Below, piece after piece: positions 26,397-35,120 of a stretch of 64,000 bases of DNA (its first letter is position 1; each line of letters starts with the position of its first letter). The stretch is from an uncultured Clostridia bacterium (GTDB lineage Bacteria > Bacillota > Clostridia > Christensenellales > Aristaeellaceae). A program made the translations under genes and the position numbers. Below the pieces are notes generated by a model that saw nothing but the letters and a program-made list of their open reading frames with translations, was not told where the DNA came from and ran no database searches. The DNA is taken from contig CALCTW010000132.1 in assembly GCA_937907055.1 (NCBI GenBank), forward strand, positions 1-64,000. Direction: 5' to 3'.

Positions 26397-27083
26397 TTAA
26401 AGATCATTGATTTGATTATTCTTCTTATTCTGAATTTCCTTCACTTGACTATCTGTGTATGTAATATAACACAAATCAACAGTATAGTACCAAGTGTACA
26501 TCTACATATGTTGGTAATTATACAGCTCAATTTTAACATTATACTATGGACTTGTATACACATATGGTAACTCAAGGTATCCCTCATTGAGCACATATTG
26601 TTCCTATGCTTCTAAAGCTGCCGGTCCTTTAATGATGAAGTGTTTCCCGTTAACGAATCCTATACGATTTGAAAGCCCGGTTAGATGGCTATAATATCCG
26701 ACAGAATAGTTATCAGAGTACTTTTTCAGAATACTTCTGACAAGACTAATCCACGCTTCATTCATAGCCGTATCATTTCCAAAGTCATCACCATTAAAGT
26801 GGTATCTTGTCTCAACTAATACAGATTTTCCATCACGTTTTTCGAAGCGGTATTCAATAAATGAATCATCAAAACCCGCAACAGTTCCGACTGGAGTTTT
26901 GTAAACCTCATAGTCTGCTCCAACCTTTACTTTTGTTATACTGGATTTGGCTTTCACCTCTTCTACAGTATCGAAAAACTTTATTCCCCCTGGGAACGTA
27001 ACATCATATGTATCGGCAGAAACACCGGAGATAAATGTACTTATTACAACAATGATCAATAAGAAAGAGACTGATTTCTTCAT
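26397..27083 (-). CDS. Secreted protein of unknown function with three in-frame TAG codons
   Basis: Read with TAG as sense, the frame gives 228 residues. A signal peptide (residues 1-23, MKKSVSFLLIIVVISTFISG) precedes a mature domain (VTFPGGIKFFDTVEEVKAK, VKVGADYEVYKTPVGTVAGF). In-frame TAG codons fall at residues 160 (26606-26604), 180 (26546-26544) and 194 (26504-26502). Between and after them the frame stays open, reads like protein (EQYVLNEGYLELPYVYTSP, YNVKIELYNYQHM, YTDSQVKEIQNKKNNQ), and ends at TAA 26399-26397 against a terminator hairpin. If TAG were a stop the product would be 159 residues. AT-rich, unlike most of the window. No function recognised. Confidence 0.7.
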
Positions 27084-27103
27084 GTTATTCCTTTCTTTGA
27101 GGA

Positions 27104-27607
27104 TCAGACAGTACTTAAGTTGAGATTATAGAAATACTGATCGATAACATCATTCCACTCCAAAGCAAAGTACATGTCAAACAAACCCTGGCGTTTCATA
27201 TCATTCATTATATTGGTAGGTGTCATGTGTAATCCTGTCGTATCATAAATATCCCAGCATATTTCGCGGTTCTTTGTGTAAGGATAATAAATGATGATCA
27301 GTACATCTTCGTCCGTGTAGAAATAACAGGTAACACTCTTTTCCGCTTTGTTCATGGAAACAAATATACTACAGCTTGGCATCATATAGGACAAAAACTC
27401 TTTATTATTTCGTATGTTGTTAAGCTATATCATCGATAAAGCAGTAAACAAAGCACCCCGACTATACCACGCTTCATGTGATGCATCAACTAAACTCAAG
27501 ATAGACGAATAGAATTCTCCACTTGTTTGGTTTTCGGCTGTGGCTTGAGCGCCAAGGCAAAAGCCCATAGAAAGAACAACCACTAACATCAAAGATAAAA
27601 ATCTCAT
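27104..27607 (-). CDS. Secreted protein of unknown function with one in-frame TAG codon
   Basis: Start ATG 27607 with GGAGGATATT upstream. A signal peptide (MRFLSLMLVVVLSMGFCLGA) is followed by EFYSSILSLVDASHEAWYSR. At codon 61 (27427-27425) the frame has TAG, then continues without another stop as LNNIRNNKEFLSYMMPS and further to TGA at 27106-27104, giving 167 residues. Without readthrough it would be a 60-residue fragment, and the downstream half would have no ribosome site. It precedes the other TAG-containing gene by 20 nt in the same operon. No function recognised. Confidence 0.65.
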
Positions 27608-27716
27608 GAATAATATCCTCCATAATCTGTTACTGTTCATTAAGACTACAAATCTCTTTTCTATCATCGTCTGCGAATCAATATGCTAAGAAAAACCCTT
27701 TCTTCAATAAGAATCC

Positions 27717-28094
27717 TCACAGGTGTCCATTCGCGCGAGCCACAAGAGCCGCAATGATCAAGCCTAACTCTCCAATAGTAAAGATAATCGAGAAGACAAA
27801 GCCCAGTGTGCTAAGTTTGTGTGCCGCTTTAGTCTTTCCAAAGTAGCCACCGGCAATCTTAGCGGCTTGAGCTGCCCTTATTCTTCCGACTAAGCCAAAA
27901 ATAAGTCCAAGAATCATGATCTCGAAAAAGATGAGGGACAAAATCCCCATCTTCAGCCCGGAAGATGCATAGAGATTAATCTTAGCAGAAGAATTCTGCT
28001 CCGGTTCCGGACTTGAGACCTTCTGTCTCACCCCACATCCCGAACAAATCATCTCGCCTTCTTCCATTTGCCTTCCACAGCTTGAGCATCGCAT
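27717..28094 (-). CDS. Zinc-ribbon membrane protein
   Basis: A 125-residue protein. Residues 1-25 form a zinc ribbon with two Cys pairs (MRCSSCGRQ and ICSGCG). A short linker follows, then two membrane segments at about residues 45-70 and 95-118, as in DUF4190-like proteins. ATG 28094 has AAAGGAGG. It has a consensus promoter that overlaps the operator of the divergent XRE regulator, so that regulator probably controls it and the two secreted proteins downstream. Confidence 0.8.
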   Translation of the reverse strand: MRCSSCGRQMEEGEMICSGCGVRQKVSSPEPEQNSSAKINLYASSGLKMGILSLIFFEIMILGLIFGLVGRIRAAQAAKIAGGYFGKTKAAHKLSTLGFVFSIIFTIGELGLIIAALVARANGHL

Positions 28095-28147
28095 AGCATA
28101 TTCCTCCTTTGTCGATTTATAGCAAGTTATTTCCTATCGCTAACCAC

Positions 28148-28224
28148 ATATTATCTCTATTTGAGATAATTGTCAATATCTCAAATTGTGAAATTTATAA
28201 TATCTCTAAAAAAATGGAGATATT
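28148..28224. promoter_or_regulatory. Divergent promoters and repeated XRE operators
   Basis: The minus-strand promoter has TTGACA (28176-28171) and TAATAT (28153-28148), 17 nt apart. Plus-strand TATAAT lies at 28196-28201. Two inverted repeats share a GAGATA/TATCTC core: TTTGAGATA/TATCTCAAA (28160-28168 and 28177-28185) over the -35, and AATATCTC/GAGATATT (28199-28206 and 28217-28224), which also includes the ribosome site of the XRE gene. Confidence 0.8.
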
Positions 28225-28227
28225 AGA

Positions 28228-28458
28228 ATGAGTACGTTCAAAAGAATCAAAGACCTGAGAGAAGACAACGACATCAAGCAGATCGACATAGCCAACTATC
28301 TTCATATTGCACAAAACACTTATTCGCAATACGAAAATGGCCAACGGCAAATTCCAATCACGGTTTTGATTCAACTCGCTCGTTTTCACCGCGTTTCAAC
28401 AGACTATATCTTGGGTTTAACCGATATTCCAACCCCTTACCCTTTTTCCGAGGAATAA
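28228..28458 (+). CDS. XRE-family helix-turn-helix regulator
   Basis: A 76-residue Cro/CI-type DNA-binding protein: IKQIDIANYLHIAQNTYSQY forms the helix-turn-helix, followed by GQRQIPITVLIQLARFHRVS and the common ending STDYILGLTD. It has no sensor domain. It is divergent from the zinc-ribbon gene across operators it probably binds, and the second operator could also fold in the mRNA and hide its own ribosome site. AT-rich, like the rest of the island. Confidence 0.9.
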   Translation: MSTFKRIKDLREDNDIKQIDIANYLHIAQNTYSQYENGQRQIPITVLIQLARFHRVSTDYILGLTDIPTPYPFSEE

Positions 28459-28636
28459 ACCATCCGCCATTCAACATTTCATCATATCAAAAAGATACTC
28501 TTCATATTTCATTATCCTCATCCGCCCTCCCCCCTCATCCTCTTGCATAAGCCCCGGCATTTTGCTATGATGCCATTAACAGCAACCGCCGACCGTGAGC
28601 CTCCGCTCCACACGGCGCAGATATGAGGTGGAAACA

Positions 28637-30433
28637 TTGACTGAACAGGATCAGATCCGTATCCGCGAAAAATTCATCTGCCCGGCAGCAGCCGGCATGG
28701 AGATAACCATTTTCGAAGGGCCGGGGCTGCACATCCTATTCCGGGATCAGAAGGCCGCGATCATCGCGGAGGACGCGAACGCGCTCGCCCGCGCGTGCTT
28801 CCTGTTGTCCTGCGCCGTCCGGGAGGGGAAAACCGCGCTGGAAGTGCATCAGCACCGGCACATTGCCTCCTGCGGCGCCATGATCGACGCCTCCCGCAAC
28901 GCGGTGCCCACCGTGGAAGCCGTCAAGCGCATGATGGACAAGCTGGCCATGCTGGGTATGAACCTGCTGATGCTCTACACCGAGGACACCTACGAGGTGC
29001 CGGGGCAGCCCTATTTCGGCTATCTGCGCGGCCGCTATTCCCGGACGGAGCTGCGCGAACTGGATGACTACGCCTATTCGCTCGGCATCGAGCTGGTCCC
29101 CTGCATCCAGACACTGGGGCACATGGAGCAGTTCCTGCAATGGAGCGGCAACTACGCCCTGCGCGATCAGAATGACATCCTGCTCATCGATCAGCCGGAG
29201 ACCTACCGCCTCATCGAGGACGCGATCGCGGGCCTCCGTTCCTGCCTCCGCGCCAAACGCGTCCACATCGGCATGGACGAGGCGCACGGCGTTGGGCTGG
29301 GGACCTATCACGCCGCGCACGGGGAGGTCGATCGCTTTGCCCTGCTCAGCCGCCATCTGCAGAAGGTGTGCGCCATCTGCGAAAAATACGATCTTCACCC
29401 CATGATGTGGAGCGATATGTTCTTCCGTCTGGGTTCAAAGCAAAACGCGTATTATGATCCCGAGATCGTCATCCCGGACGAGGTCATCCGCATGATCCCG
29501 AATGTGGACATGGTCTACTGGGATTATTATCACAACGATCAGTCCTTCTACGATCACATGCTGGAGCAGCACGCCCGGATGGGCCGCACAGTGTTCGCCG
29601 GCGGCGTATGGGCGTGGAGCGGTTTCCTGCCGCACGTTAAAAAGACCCGCGCCACCATGACCCCGGCCCTGCGGGCCTGCGCCGCGCACCGGGTGGACAC
29701 TGTGTTTGCCACACTTTGGGGCGATGACGGCGCCGAGACTAACGCCCTGCTGGCCTTCAATCAGCTGCCCATTTTCTCCGAGGCCTGCTGGCAGGGTGAA
29801 AATGTGCCGGAGGAGGAGATCGCCCGTCTGGGCGAGCAGCTCACCGGCGTTCCGGATGCCGCTTTCCGCGCCTTCGGCGAGTTCTATCCCACCGATGCCG
29901 AGGAATACCGCCCCGGCAAGGGTTTCATCTGGTGCGATCTGCTGTATCCGCTCATGCATTATCCGCTGCCGGAGCCCTTATCGGATACCATCGCCCGCTT
30001 CCGGAATGCCGAAGCCGTGCTCCGCGCCTTCCCGGATCACATTGAGGCGGTCTTCGCGGCGCTTTGCTTCCGTGTCGCGGCTGAAAAGGCCGATATCATC
30101 CGGGAGCTGCGCGCCCGATACCTCGCGAAGGACAAACAATACCTGCAGCAGCTCGCTGAGGAGCGTATCCCCGCCCTTCTGGAACACTATCATCAGCTCA
30201 TGCTCACTCACCGCGCGCTGTGGGAGCGTGATAACAAGCGCAATGGCTGGGAGGTGCTGGCGCTGCGCTACGGCGCGGTGACCGGCCGCCTTCAGGATGT
30301 GCAGGATGCCCTGCGCCGTTACCTGAACGGCACGCTCGAAACGCTCTGCGAACTGGATGAGGAACCGCTTTACGCCAACCGTGCCGCCTATCTCAATTAC
30401 GCCGCCTTCGTCTCCCCTTCCATGATCCAATAA
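28637..30433 (+). CDS. Glycoside hydrolase family 20-like beta-N-acetylhexosaminidase
   Basis: About 598 residues. A central TIM barrel contains GAMIDASRNAVPTVE, LMLYTEDTYEVPGQPYFGYL, VPCIQTLGHMEQFLQW and the catalytic Asp-Glu pair in VHIGMDEAHG. That pairing is diagnostic of GH20, in which substrate-assisted cleavage removes terminal GlcNAc or GalNAc. A C-terminal helical domain follows. There is no signal peptide, so it is probably cytoplasmic. I take TTG 28637, 5 nt after AGGTGG; GTG 28595 is an alternative. It stands alone, followed by a terminator. Confidence 0.87.
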   Translation: MTEQDQIRIREKFICPAAAGMEITIFEGPGLHILFRDQKAAIIAEDANALARACFLLSCAVREGKTALEVHQHRHIASCGAMIDASRNAVPTVEAVKRMMDKLAMLGMNLLMLYTEDTYEVPGQPYFGYLRGRYSRTELRELDDYAYSLGIELVPCIQTLGHMEQFLQWSGNYALRDQNDILLIDQPETYRLIEDAIAGLRSCLRAKRVHIGMDEAHGVGLGTYHAAHGEVDRFALLSRHLQKVCAICEKYDLHPMMWSDMFFRLGSKQNAYYDPEIVIPDEVIRMIPNVDMVYWDYYHNDQSFYDHMLEQHARMGRTVFAGGVWAWSGFLPHVKKTRATMTPALRACAAHRVDTVFATLWGDDGAETNALLAFNQLPIFSEACWQGENVPEEEIARLGEQLTGVPDAAFRAFGEFYPTDAEEYRPGKGFIWCDLLYPLMHYPLPEPLSDTIARFRNAEAVLRAFPDHIEAVFAALCFRVAAEKADIIRELRARYLAKDKQYLQQLAEERIPALLEHYHQLMLTHRALWERDNKRNGWEVLALRYGAVTGRLQDVQDALRRYLNGTLETLCELDEEPLYANRAAYLNYAAFVSPSMIQ

Positions 30434-30455
30434 CCCCCTTTTACCGCAAGCAAAA

Positions 30456-30484
30456 AAGGCCGGGATCGTTTCCCGGTCTTTTTT
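30456..30484 (+). terminator. Terminator of the GH20 gene
   Basis: A 10-bp stem (30456-30465 with 30471-30480) is followed by a T run. Confidence 0.85.
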
Positions 30485-30500
30485 CATGCAAAAAACGCGC

Positions 30501-30527
30501 AAAAAGGGAGGGCCGTCAGGCCCTCCC
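30501..30527 (-). terminator. Terminator of the hydrogenase operon
   Basis: GGGAGGGCC (30506-30514) pairs with GGCCCTCCC (30519-30527). AAAAA at 30501-30505 gives the U run on the minus strand. Confidence 0.85.
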
Positions 30528-30575
30528 GGGATTATTTCGTTACAGCCTGCCATTCAGGCCGCCTTGCGGAAAGGA

Positions 30576-32342
30576 TCAGCCGTTATAGCGCTCCTTGCCG
30601 GCATAGGTGGTGTGCAGCAGCTTGTGCGCCTTATGAGAGTTGGGCTGGCCCAGGAACTCATCATACAGCTGCTTGACCTGCACGTTCTCATGGCTGCGGC
30701 GGGAAGCCTTCTGCGTATCCTCCAGGTAGAGGGCGGCGGCACGCTTGGCACGGAAGGTGTCAAGGATGTCATCGTCTTCATTGGGCAGGAAGCAGGGCTT
30801 CACGAAGGGCTGACCGCCGCCGGCGATGCAGCCGCCGGGGCAACCCATGATCTCGATGAAGGTGTAGGGAGAGGTGCCTTCGCGGATCTGATCCAGCAGC
30901 ACCTTGGCATTCTTCATACCGTGAGCCACAGCCACCTTGATCTCCAGGCCGCCCAGGTTGAAGGAAGCTTCCTTCACGCCTTCGAAGCCGCGGACCTGTT
31001 CAAATTCGATGGTGTCCACTTCGCCCTTGGTCAGGGTCCAGGCAGCGGTACGCAGGGCAGCTTCCATAACACCGCCGGTCACGCCGAAGATGACGCCCGC
31101 GCCGGTATATTCGCCAACCACATCGTTATCGAATTCTTCATCAGCCAGCTTATCAAAGCGGATACCGGAGCGCTTGATCAGGCGGGCCAGCTCACGGGTG
31201 GTGAGCACGGCGTCCACATCACGCAGGCCGTCCACTTCCATCTGCTCGCGGTCCTTTTCGCCCTTCTTGGCGGTGCAGGGCATGATGGAAACAACGAACA
31301 TATCTTCGGGCTTCACGTCATGCTTCTCGGCCCAGTAGTGCTTCAGGACAGCGCCCATCATCTGGTGGGGGCTCTTGCAGCTGGACAGGTGATCCAGCTG
31401 ATCCGGATAGTAGTATTCAGCGTAGTTGATCCAGCCGGGAGAGCAGCTGGTGATCATGGGCAGGCAGCCGCCTTCCTTCACGCGGGTCAGCAGCTCGGTC
31501 GCTTCTTCCATGATGGTCAGGTCGGCGCCGAAGTTGGTGTCGAACACCTTCTTGAAGCCCAGACGACGCAGGGCAGCCACCATCTTACCGGTGACCAGCG
31601 TGCCGATGGGCATGCCGAATTCCTCACCCAGCGCGGCGCGGACAGCGGGAGCGGTCTGCACCACCACATACTTGCCGGCCTTCATGGCGGCGTCCACCTT
31701 GTCGATCTCGGAAACTTCCATCAGAGCGCCGGTGGGGCACACGGAGACGCACTGGCCGCACAGCAGGCAGGGGCTGTTGGCGAAGGAGCGGTTCTGGGCA
31801 GGAGCCACGATGGCGTTGAAGCCGCGCTTTTCGAAGCCCAGCACGGACAGGCCGTGGGCATTCTTGCAGCGCTCCACGCAGCGGCCGCACAGCACGCACT
31901 TGGAGGTATCACGCATGATAGAGGGGGTCAGCTGATCCACGGTCACCGCGGTCTTCACACCTTCGTAGGCGTTGTCGCGGGCACCGGTCACCTGAGCCAC
32001 ATGCAGCAGTTCGCAGCACTCGTTCTTCGCGCACTGCTGGCAGTTCTTGTTATGGTTGCTGAGCAGCAGCTCAACACTGGCGCGGCGGGCGGCAACAGCC
32101 TTGGGGGAAGAGATGGTGATCTCCATGCCCTCGGCAACGGGATACACGCAGGACGCGACCAGGCCGCGGGCGCCGGTGGCTTCCACCAGGCAGACGCGGC
32201 AGGAACCACGGGAGCATTCGCCGTGGTTGTAAGCGCACAGAGAGGGAATTTCAAACCCGCATTTCTTTGCAGCTTCGAGGATGGTCAGACCGGCCTCGAC
32301 CTGAAAGGGAATGCCTTCGATCTTAATGTTTACCATAGCCAT
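30576..32342 (-). CDS. hydA: [FeFe]-hydrogenase catalytic subunit
   Basis: A 588-residue subunit. In order: a plant-type [2Fe-2S] domain (CSRGSCRVC), a His-Cys3 cluster (HNKNCQQCAKNECC), two [4Fe-4S] clusters (CVLCGRCVERC, CLLCGQCVSVCP) and the H-cluster domain. H-cluster motifs are TSCSPGW, MPCTAKKGE and EIMGCPGGCIAGGGQP. The first carries Ser where many hydrogenases have the proton-relay Cys. A C-terminal extension of about 55 residues ends the chain. With the NuoF and NuoE homologues upstream it should form the trimeric NAD(P)-linked, probably electron-bifurcating hydrogenase. Confidence 0.94.
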   Translation of the reverse strand: MAMVNIKIEGIPFQVEAGLTILEAAKKCGFEIPSLCAYNHGECSRGSCRVCLVEATGARGLVASCVYPVAEGMEITISSPKAVAARRASVELLLSNHNKNCQQCAKNECCELLHVAQVTGARDNAYEGVKTAVTVDQLTPSIMRDTSKCVLCGRCVERCKNAHGLSVLGFEKRGFNAIVAPAQNRSFANSPCLLCGQCVSVCPTGALMEVSEIDKVDAAMKAGKYVVVQTAPAVRAALGEEFGMPIGTLVTGKMVAALRRLGFKKVFDTNFGADLTIMEEATELLTRVKEGGCLPMITSCSPGWINYAEYYYPDQLDHLSSCKSPHQMMGAVLKHYWAEKHDVKPEDMFVVSIMPCTAKKGEKDREQMEVDGLRDVDAVLTTRELARLIKRSGIRFDKLADEEFDNDVVGEYTGAGVIFGVTGGVMEAALRTAAWTLTKGEVDTIEFEQVRGFEGVKEASFNLGGLEIKVAVAHGMKNAKVLLDQIREGTSPYTFIEIMGCPGGCIAGGGQPFVKPCFLPNEDDDILDTFRAKRAAALYLEDTQKASRRSHENVQVKQLYDEFLGQPNSHKAHKLLHTTYAGKERYNG

Positions 32343-32357
32343 TTCCTTTCACCTCCA

Positions 32358-34223
32358 TTAAGCCTTTTCGATAGCCTTGAACTTGCAGGAAGACATACAC
32401 ATACCGCACTTGATGCACTTATCGGCGTCAATGACGAACGGCGTCTTACCCACGGTGCCGGTGATCGCGTTGACAGGGCACTGACGCGCGCACAGGGAGC
32501 ACTTCTTGCACTTGTCGGGATCGATCTTGTACTGCATCAGCTTCTTGCAGACGTGAGCCGGGCAGCGCTTGTCCACGATATGAGCCATATACTCCTCGCG
32601 GAAAGCCTTCAGGGTGGAGAGGATGGGGTTGGGCGCGGTCTGGCCCAGAGCGCACAGGGAGTTGGCGCGCACGTGATCGGCCAGTTCTTCCAGCGCGGTC
32701 AGGTCATCCAGCGTGGCCTTGCCTTCGGTGATCTTGGTCAGCAGCTCCAGCATACGCTTGGTGCCGATACGGCAGGGGGAGCACTTACCGCAGGATTCAT
32801 CGCAGATGAATTCCATATAGAACTTCGCCACGTCCACCATGCAGTTGTCTTCGTCCATGACGATGGCACCGCCGGAACCCATCATGGATCCCTTGGCAAC
32901 GAGGGTATCGAAGTCGATCTCAGCGTCCAGATCCTTCTCGGTCAGACAGCCGCCGGAAGGACCGCCGGTCTGGATGGCCTTGAACTTCTTGCCGCCGGGA
33001 ATGCCGCCGCCGATGTCATAGATCAGCTCGCGCAGGGTGGTGCCCATGGGCACTTCCACCAGACCCACGTTGTTGATCTTGCCGCCCAGAGCGAACACCT
33101 TGGTGCCCTTGCTCTTTTCGGTGCCGTACTGGGTGAAGGCTTCCACGCCCTCACGGAAGATGTAAGGCACGCAGGCCAGGGTCTCAACGTTGTTCACGAT
33201 GGTGGGGCAATCCCACAGACCCTTCACAGCGGGGAACGGAGGACGGGGACGCGGCATACCGCGCTGACCCTGGATGGAGTTCAGCAGAGCGGTCTCTTCG
33301 CCGCAGACGAACGCGCCGGCGCCCAGGCGCAGATGCACATGGAAGCTGAAGCCGGTGCCCATAATGTTATCACCGATCAGGCCCAGCGCTTCGGCCTGCT
33401 TGATGGCCAGCTTCAGGCGGTTGACGGCGATGGGATATTCAGCGCGGACATAGAAGTAACCGTTCTGAGCGCCGATCGCGTAACCGGCGATCATCATACC
33501 TTCGATGACAGCCAGGGGGTTGCCTTCCAGGATGGAACGATCCATGAAAGCACCGGGGTCGCCCTCGTCACCGTTGCAGACGACGTACTTTTCGCCGTCG
33601 GGCTGAGCGAAAGCAAACTGCCACTTACGGCCGGTGGGGAAGCCGCCGCCGCCGCGGCCGCGCAGGCCGGAAGCCAGCACGTCATTGATAACGGCCTGAC
33701 GCTCCATGCCCAGCGCCTTCACCAGACCCTGGAAAGCACCGGCGCCCAGCGCTTCGTTGATATCTTCGGGATCGATGGAACCGCAGGCGTGCAGAGCCAC
33801 ACGGCGCTGCTTGCGGTAGAAGGTGATATCTTCCTGCTTGGCGATCTTCTCACCGGTGGTGGGATCCACATACAGCAGGCGCTCCACCACGGTGTCGTTC
33901 ACGATGTCGGATTCCACGATCTCGGCGACGTCTTCGATCTTCACCATGCGGTAGAGGGTATCTTCGGGGTAGATCTTGGCGAAGGGGCCCTGAGAGCAGA
34001 AGCCGAAGCAACCGACCTGATTGACGGTCACTTTGTCTTCCAGACCCTTTTCAGCGATGATGCGCTTGAATTCGGCCATGATCTCGGCAGAATTGGAAGA
34101 AAGGCAGCCGGTACCGCCGCAAAGAACGATATGACGCTTTCCGTCCGCGCCGGAGAACTTGGCATCCATGCAGGCAGAGCAATCATGAGATACCTGCTTA
34201 AACTGTTCCTGATTCGTGATCAT
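32358..34223 (-). CDS. hydB: NuoF-like hydrogenase subunit (HydB)
   Basis: A 621-residue subunit. An N-terminal thioredoxin-like [2Fe-2S] domain (CGGTGCLSSNS, CFGFCSQGP) precedes the FMN- and NAD-binding NuoF core (SGLRGRGGGGFPTGRKW, CNGDEGDPGAF), the [4Fe-4S] site ESCGKCSPCRIG, and a C-terminal bacterial ferredoxin pair (CKKCSLCARQCP, CIKCGMCMSSC). This is the domain order of HydB and HndC. It takes electrons from NAD(P)H to the hydrogenase. It starts 3 nt after the NuoE-like gene and ends 15 nt before hydA. Confidence 0.94.
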   Translation of the reverse strand: MITNQEQFKQVSHDCSACMDAKFSGADGKRHIVLCGGTGCLSSNSAEIMAEFKRIIAEKGLEDKVTVNQVGCFGFCSQGPFAKIYPEDTLYRMVKIEDVAEIVESDIVNDTVVERLLYVDPTTGEKIAKQEDITFYRKQRRVALHACGSIDPEDINEALGAGAFQGLVKALGMERQAVINDVLASGLRGRGGGGFPTGRKWQFAFAQPDGEKYVVCNGDEGDPGAFMDRSILEGNPLAVIEGMMIAGYAIGAQNGYFYVRAEYPIAVNRLKLAIKQAEALGLIGDNIMGTGFSFHVHLRLGAGAFVCGEETALLNSIQGQRGMPRPRPPFPAVKGLWDCPTIVNNVETLACVPYIFREGVEAFTQYGTEKSKGTKVFALGGKINNVGLVEVPMGTTLRELIYDIGGGIPGGKKFKAIQTGGPSGGCLTEKDLDAEIDFDTLVAKGSMMGSGGAIVMDEDNCMVDVAKFYMEFICDESCGKCSPCRIGTKRMLELLTKITEGKATLDDLTALEELADHVRANSLCALGQTAPNPILSTLKAFREEYMAHIVDKRCPAHVCKKLMQYKIDPDKCKKCSLCARQCPVNAITGTVGKTPFVIDADKCIKCGMCMSSCKFKAIEKA

Positions 34224-34226
34224 TGA

Positions 34227-34712
34227 TCAAGCACCTGCCTTTTCTCTGTATTCGGCAATGATGCCGGGGACAGCGTTGACAGCCACCTTGGGATACACCT
34301 TGCCGTTGATGGAAACGGCGGGGGCGATACCGCAGGCGCCGATGCAGCGCAGCGCGTCAATGGTGAACAGACCGTCTTCGGTGGTCTCGCCGGTGCCGAT
34401 GCCCAGCAGCTCGGAGAACTTATCGATCACCTGCTGAGCGCCCTTCACATAGCAAGCGGTGCCCAGGCAGCAGCCGATCACGTACTTGCCCTTGGGCTGA
34501 AGGGAGAAGAAGGAATAGAAAGTGACAACGCCGTAGATTTCGGCGACAGAAATGCCGGTCTTCTCGGAAACGAGCTCCTGCACTTCCAGGGGGATGTAGC
34601 CATACTCCTTCTGGATGTCGCTGAGGATCATCATCAGAGGGGTCCGCTCGTTCGCGTAGCGATCGCAGATCTCAGTAATCTGCTTCACGGCGGCTTCTTG
34701 CAGATGGGCCAT
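34227..34712 (-). CDS. hydC: NuoE-like hydrogenase subunit (HydC)
   Basis: A 161-residue thioredoxin-like [2Fe-2S] protein. The four cysteine ligands fall in CCLGTACYVKG and RCIGACGIAPAV, and the helical N-terminal part contains LMMILSDIQKEYGYIPLEV, all typical of NuoE. ATG 34712 has GGAGGTAAT upstream. It is the first gene of hydC-hydB-hydA. Confidence 0.93.
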   Translation of the reverse strand: MAHLQEAAVKQITEICDRYANERTPLMMILSDIQKEYGYIPLEVQELVSEKTGISVAEIYGVVTFYSFFSLQPKGKYVIGCCLGTACYVKGAQQVIDKFSELLGIGTGETTEDGLFTIDALRCIGACGIAPAVSINGKVYPKVAVNAVPGIIAEYREKAGA

Positions 34713-34791
34713 GGGATTACCTCCTTAAACATTGGGTTCTCATCAATGTGCGTATATAAAAATATACATACCTGCCATAGGCATCTTCATC

Positions 34792-34821
34792 ATTTTAGCA
34801 TAACCTAACCCCGTCTGTAAA
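34792..34821 (-). promoter_or_regulatory. Promoter of the hydrogenase operon
   Basis: On the minus strand TTTACA (34821-34816) and TAAAAT (34797-34792) are 18 nt apart, leaving an 80-nt leader with a small AT hairpin at about 34752-34767. No Rex-like site is evident. Confidence 0.6.
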
Positions 34822-34829
34822 GCAATTTC

Positions 34830-35060
34830 TTCGGATTGAAATCCACTTCGCTGACGCTCCGTTGGGTTTTCAATCCGGCTTTTTACGGGTATTTTTGCTC
34901 CGCAGGCTCCGCAAATCCCCGCCCGCCCGGCGAAGCCGAGCGAGACGATATTAAATGGGGGAGGCCCCCCATGCCCCCCGGAGGGGCGCTCTGCGCTATC
35001 GGATGGGAAAGCCCGATGGGCTTTCCCGTTTGGCTGAAACGGGTGATCATTTATCGGATC
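34830..35060. other. Gene-free stretch with stacked palindromes
   Basis: The 408-nt gap at 34713-35120 has no convincing gene. It holds several hairpins: GATTGAAA with TTTCAATC near 34833-34879, GCGCTCTGCGC at 34987-34997, and a perfect 10-bp stem GGGAAAGCCC/GGGCTTTCCC at 35005-35027. The last could terminate the HAD-MBL transcripts, although it lacks a clear U run. The remainder may be a degenerate repeat element. Confidence 0.5.
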
Positions 35061-35120
35061 GAAAACCGATACGCTTTCGGAGCGGGGAAGGGTGATGGAG
35101 GGCGTGATCCGGTCGTATGG

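Noticed and set aside
30486..34226. A 1246-residue open frame antisense to the hydrogenase genes
   Set aside because: It is a shadow of codon bias: low-complexity His/Gly/Leu-rich translation, no ribosome site, no domain, and it overlaps three strongly conserved genes on the other strand. The long antisense frames opposite leuS, the large binding protein at 59188, the repeat protein at 18919 and the Opp-type binding protein were rejected for the same reason.
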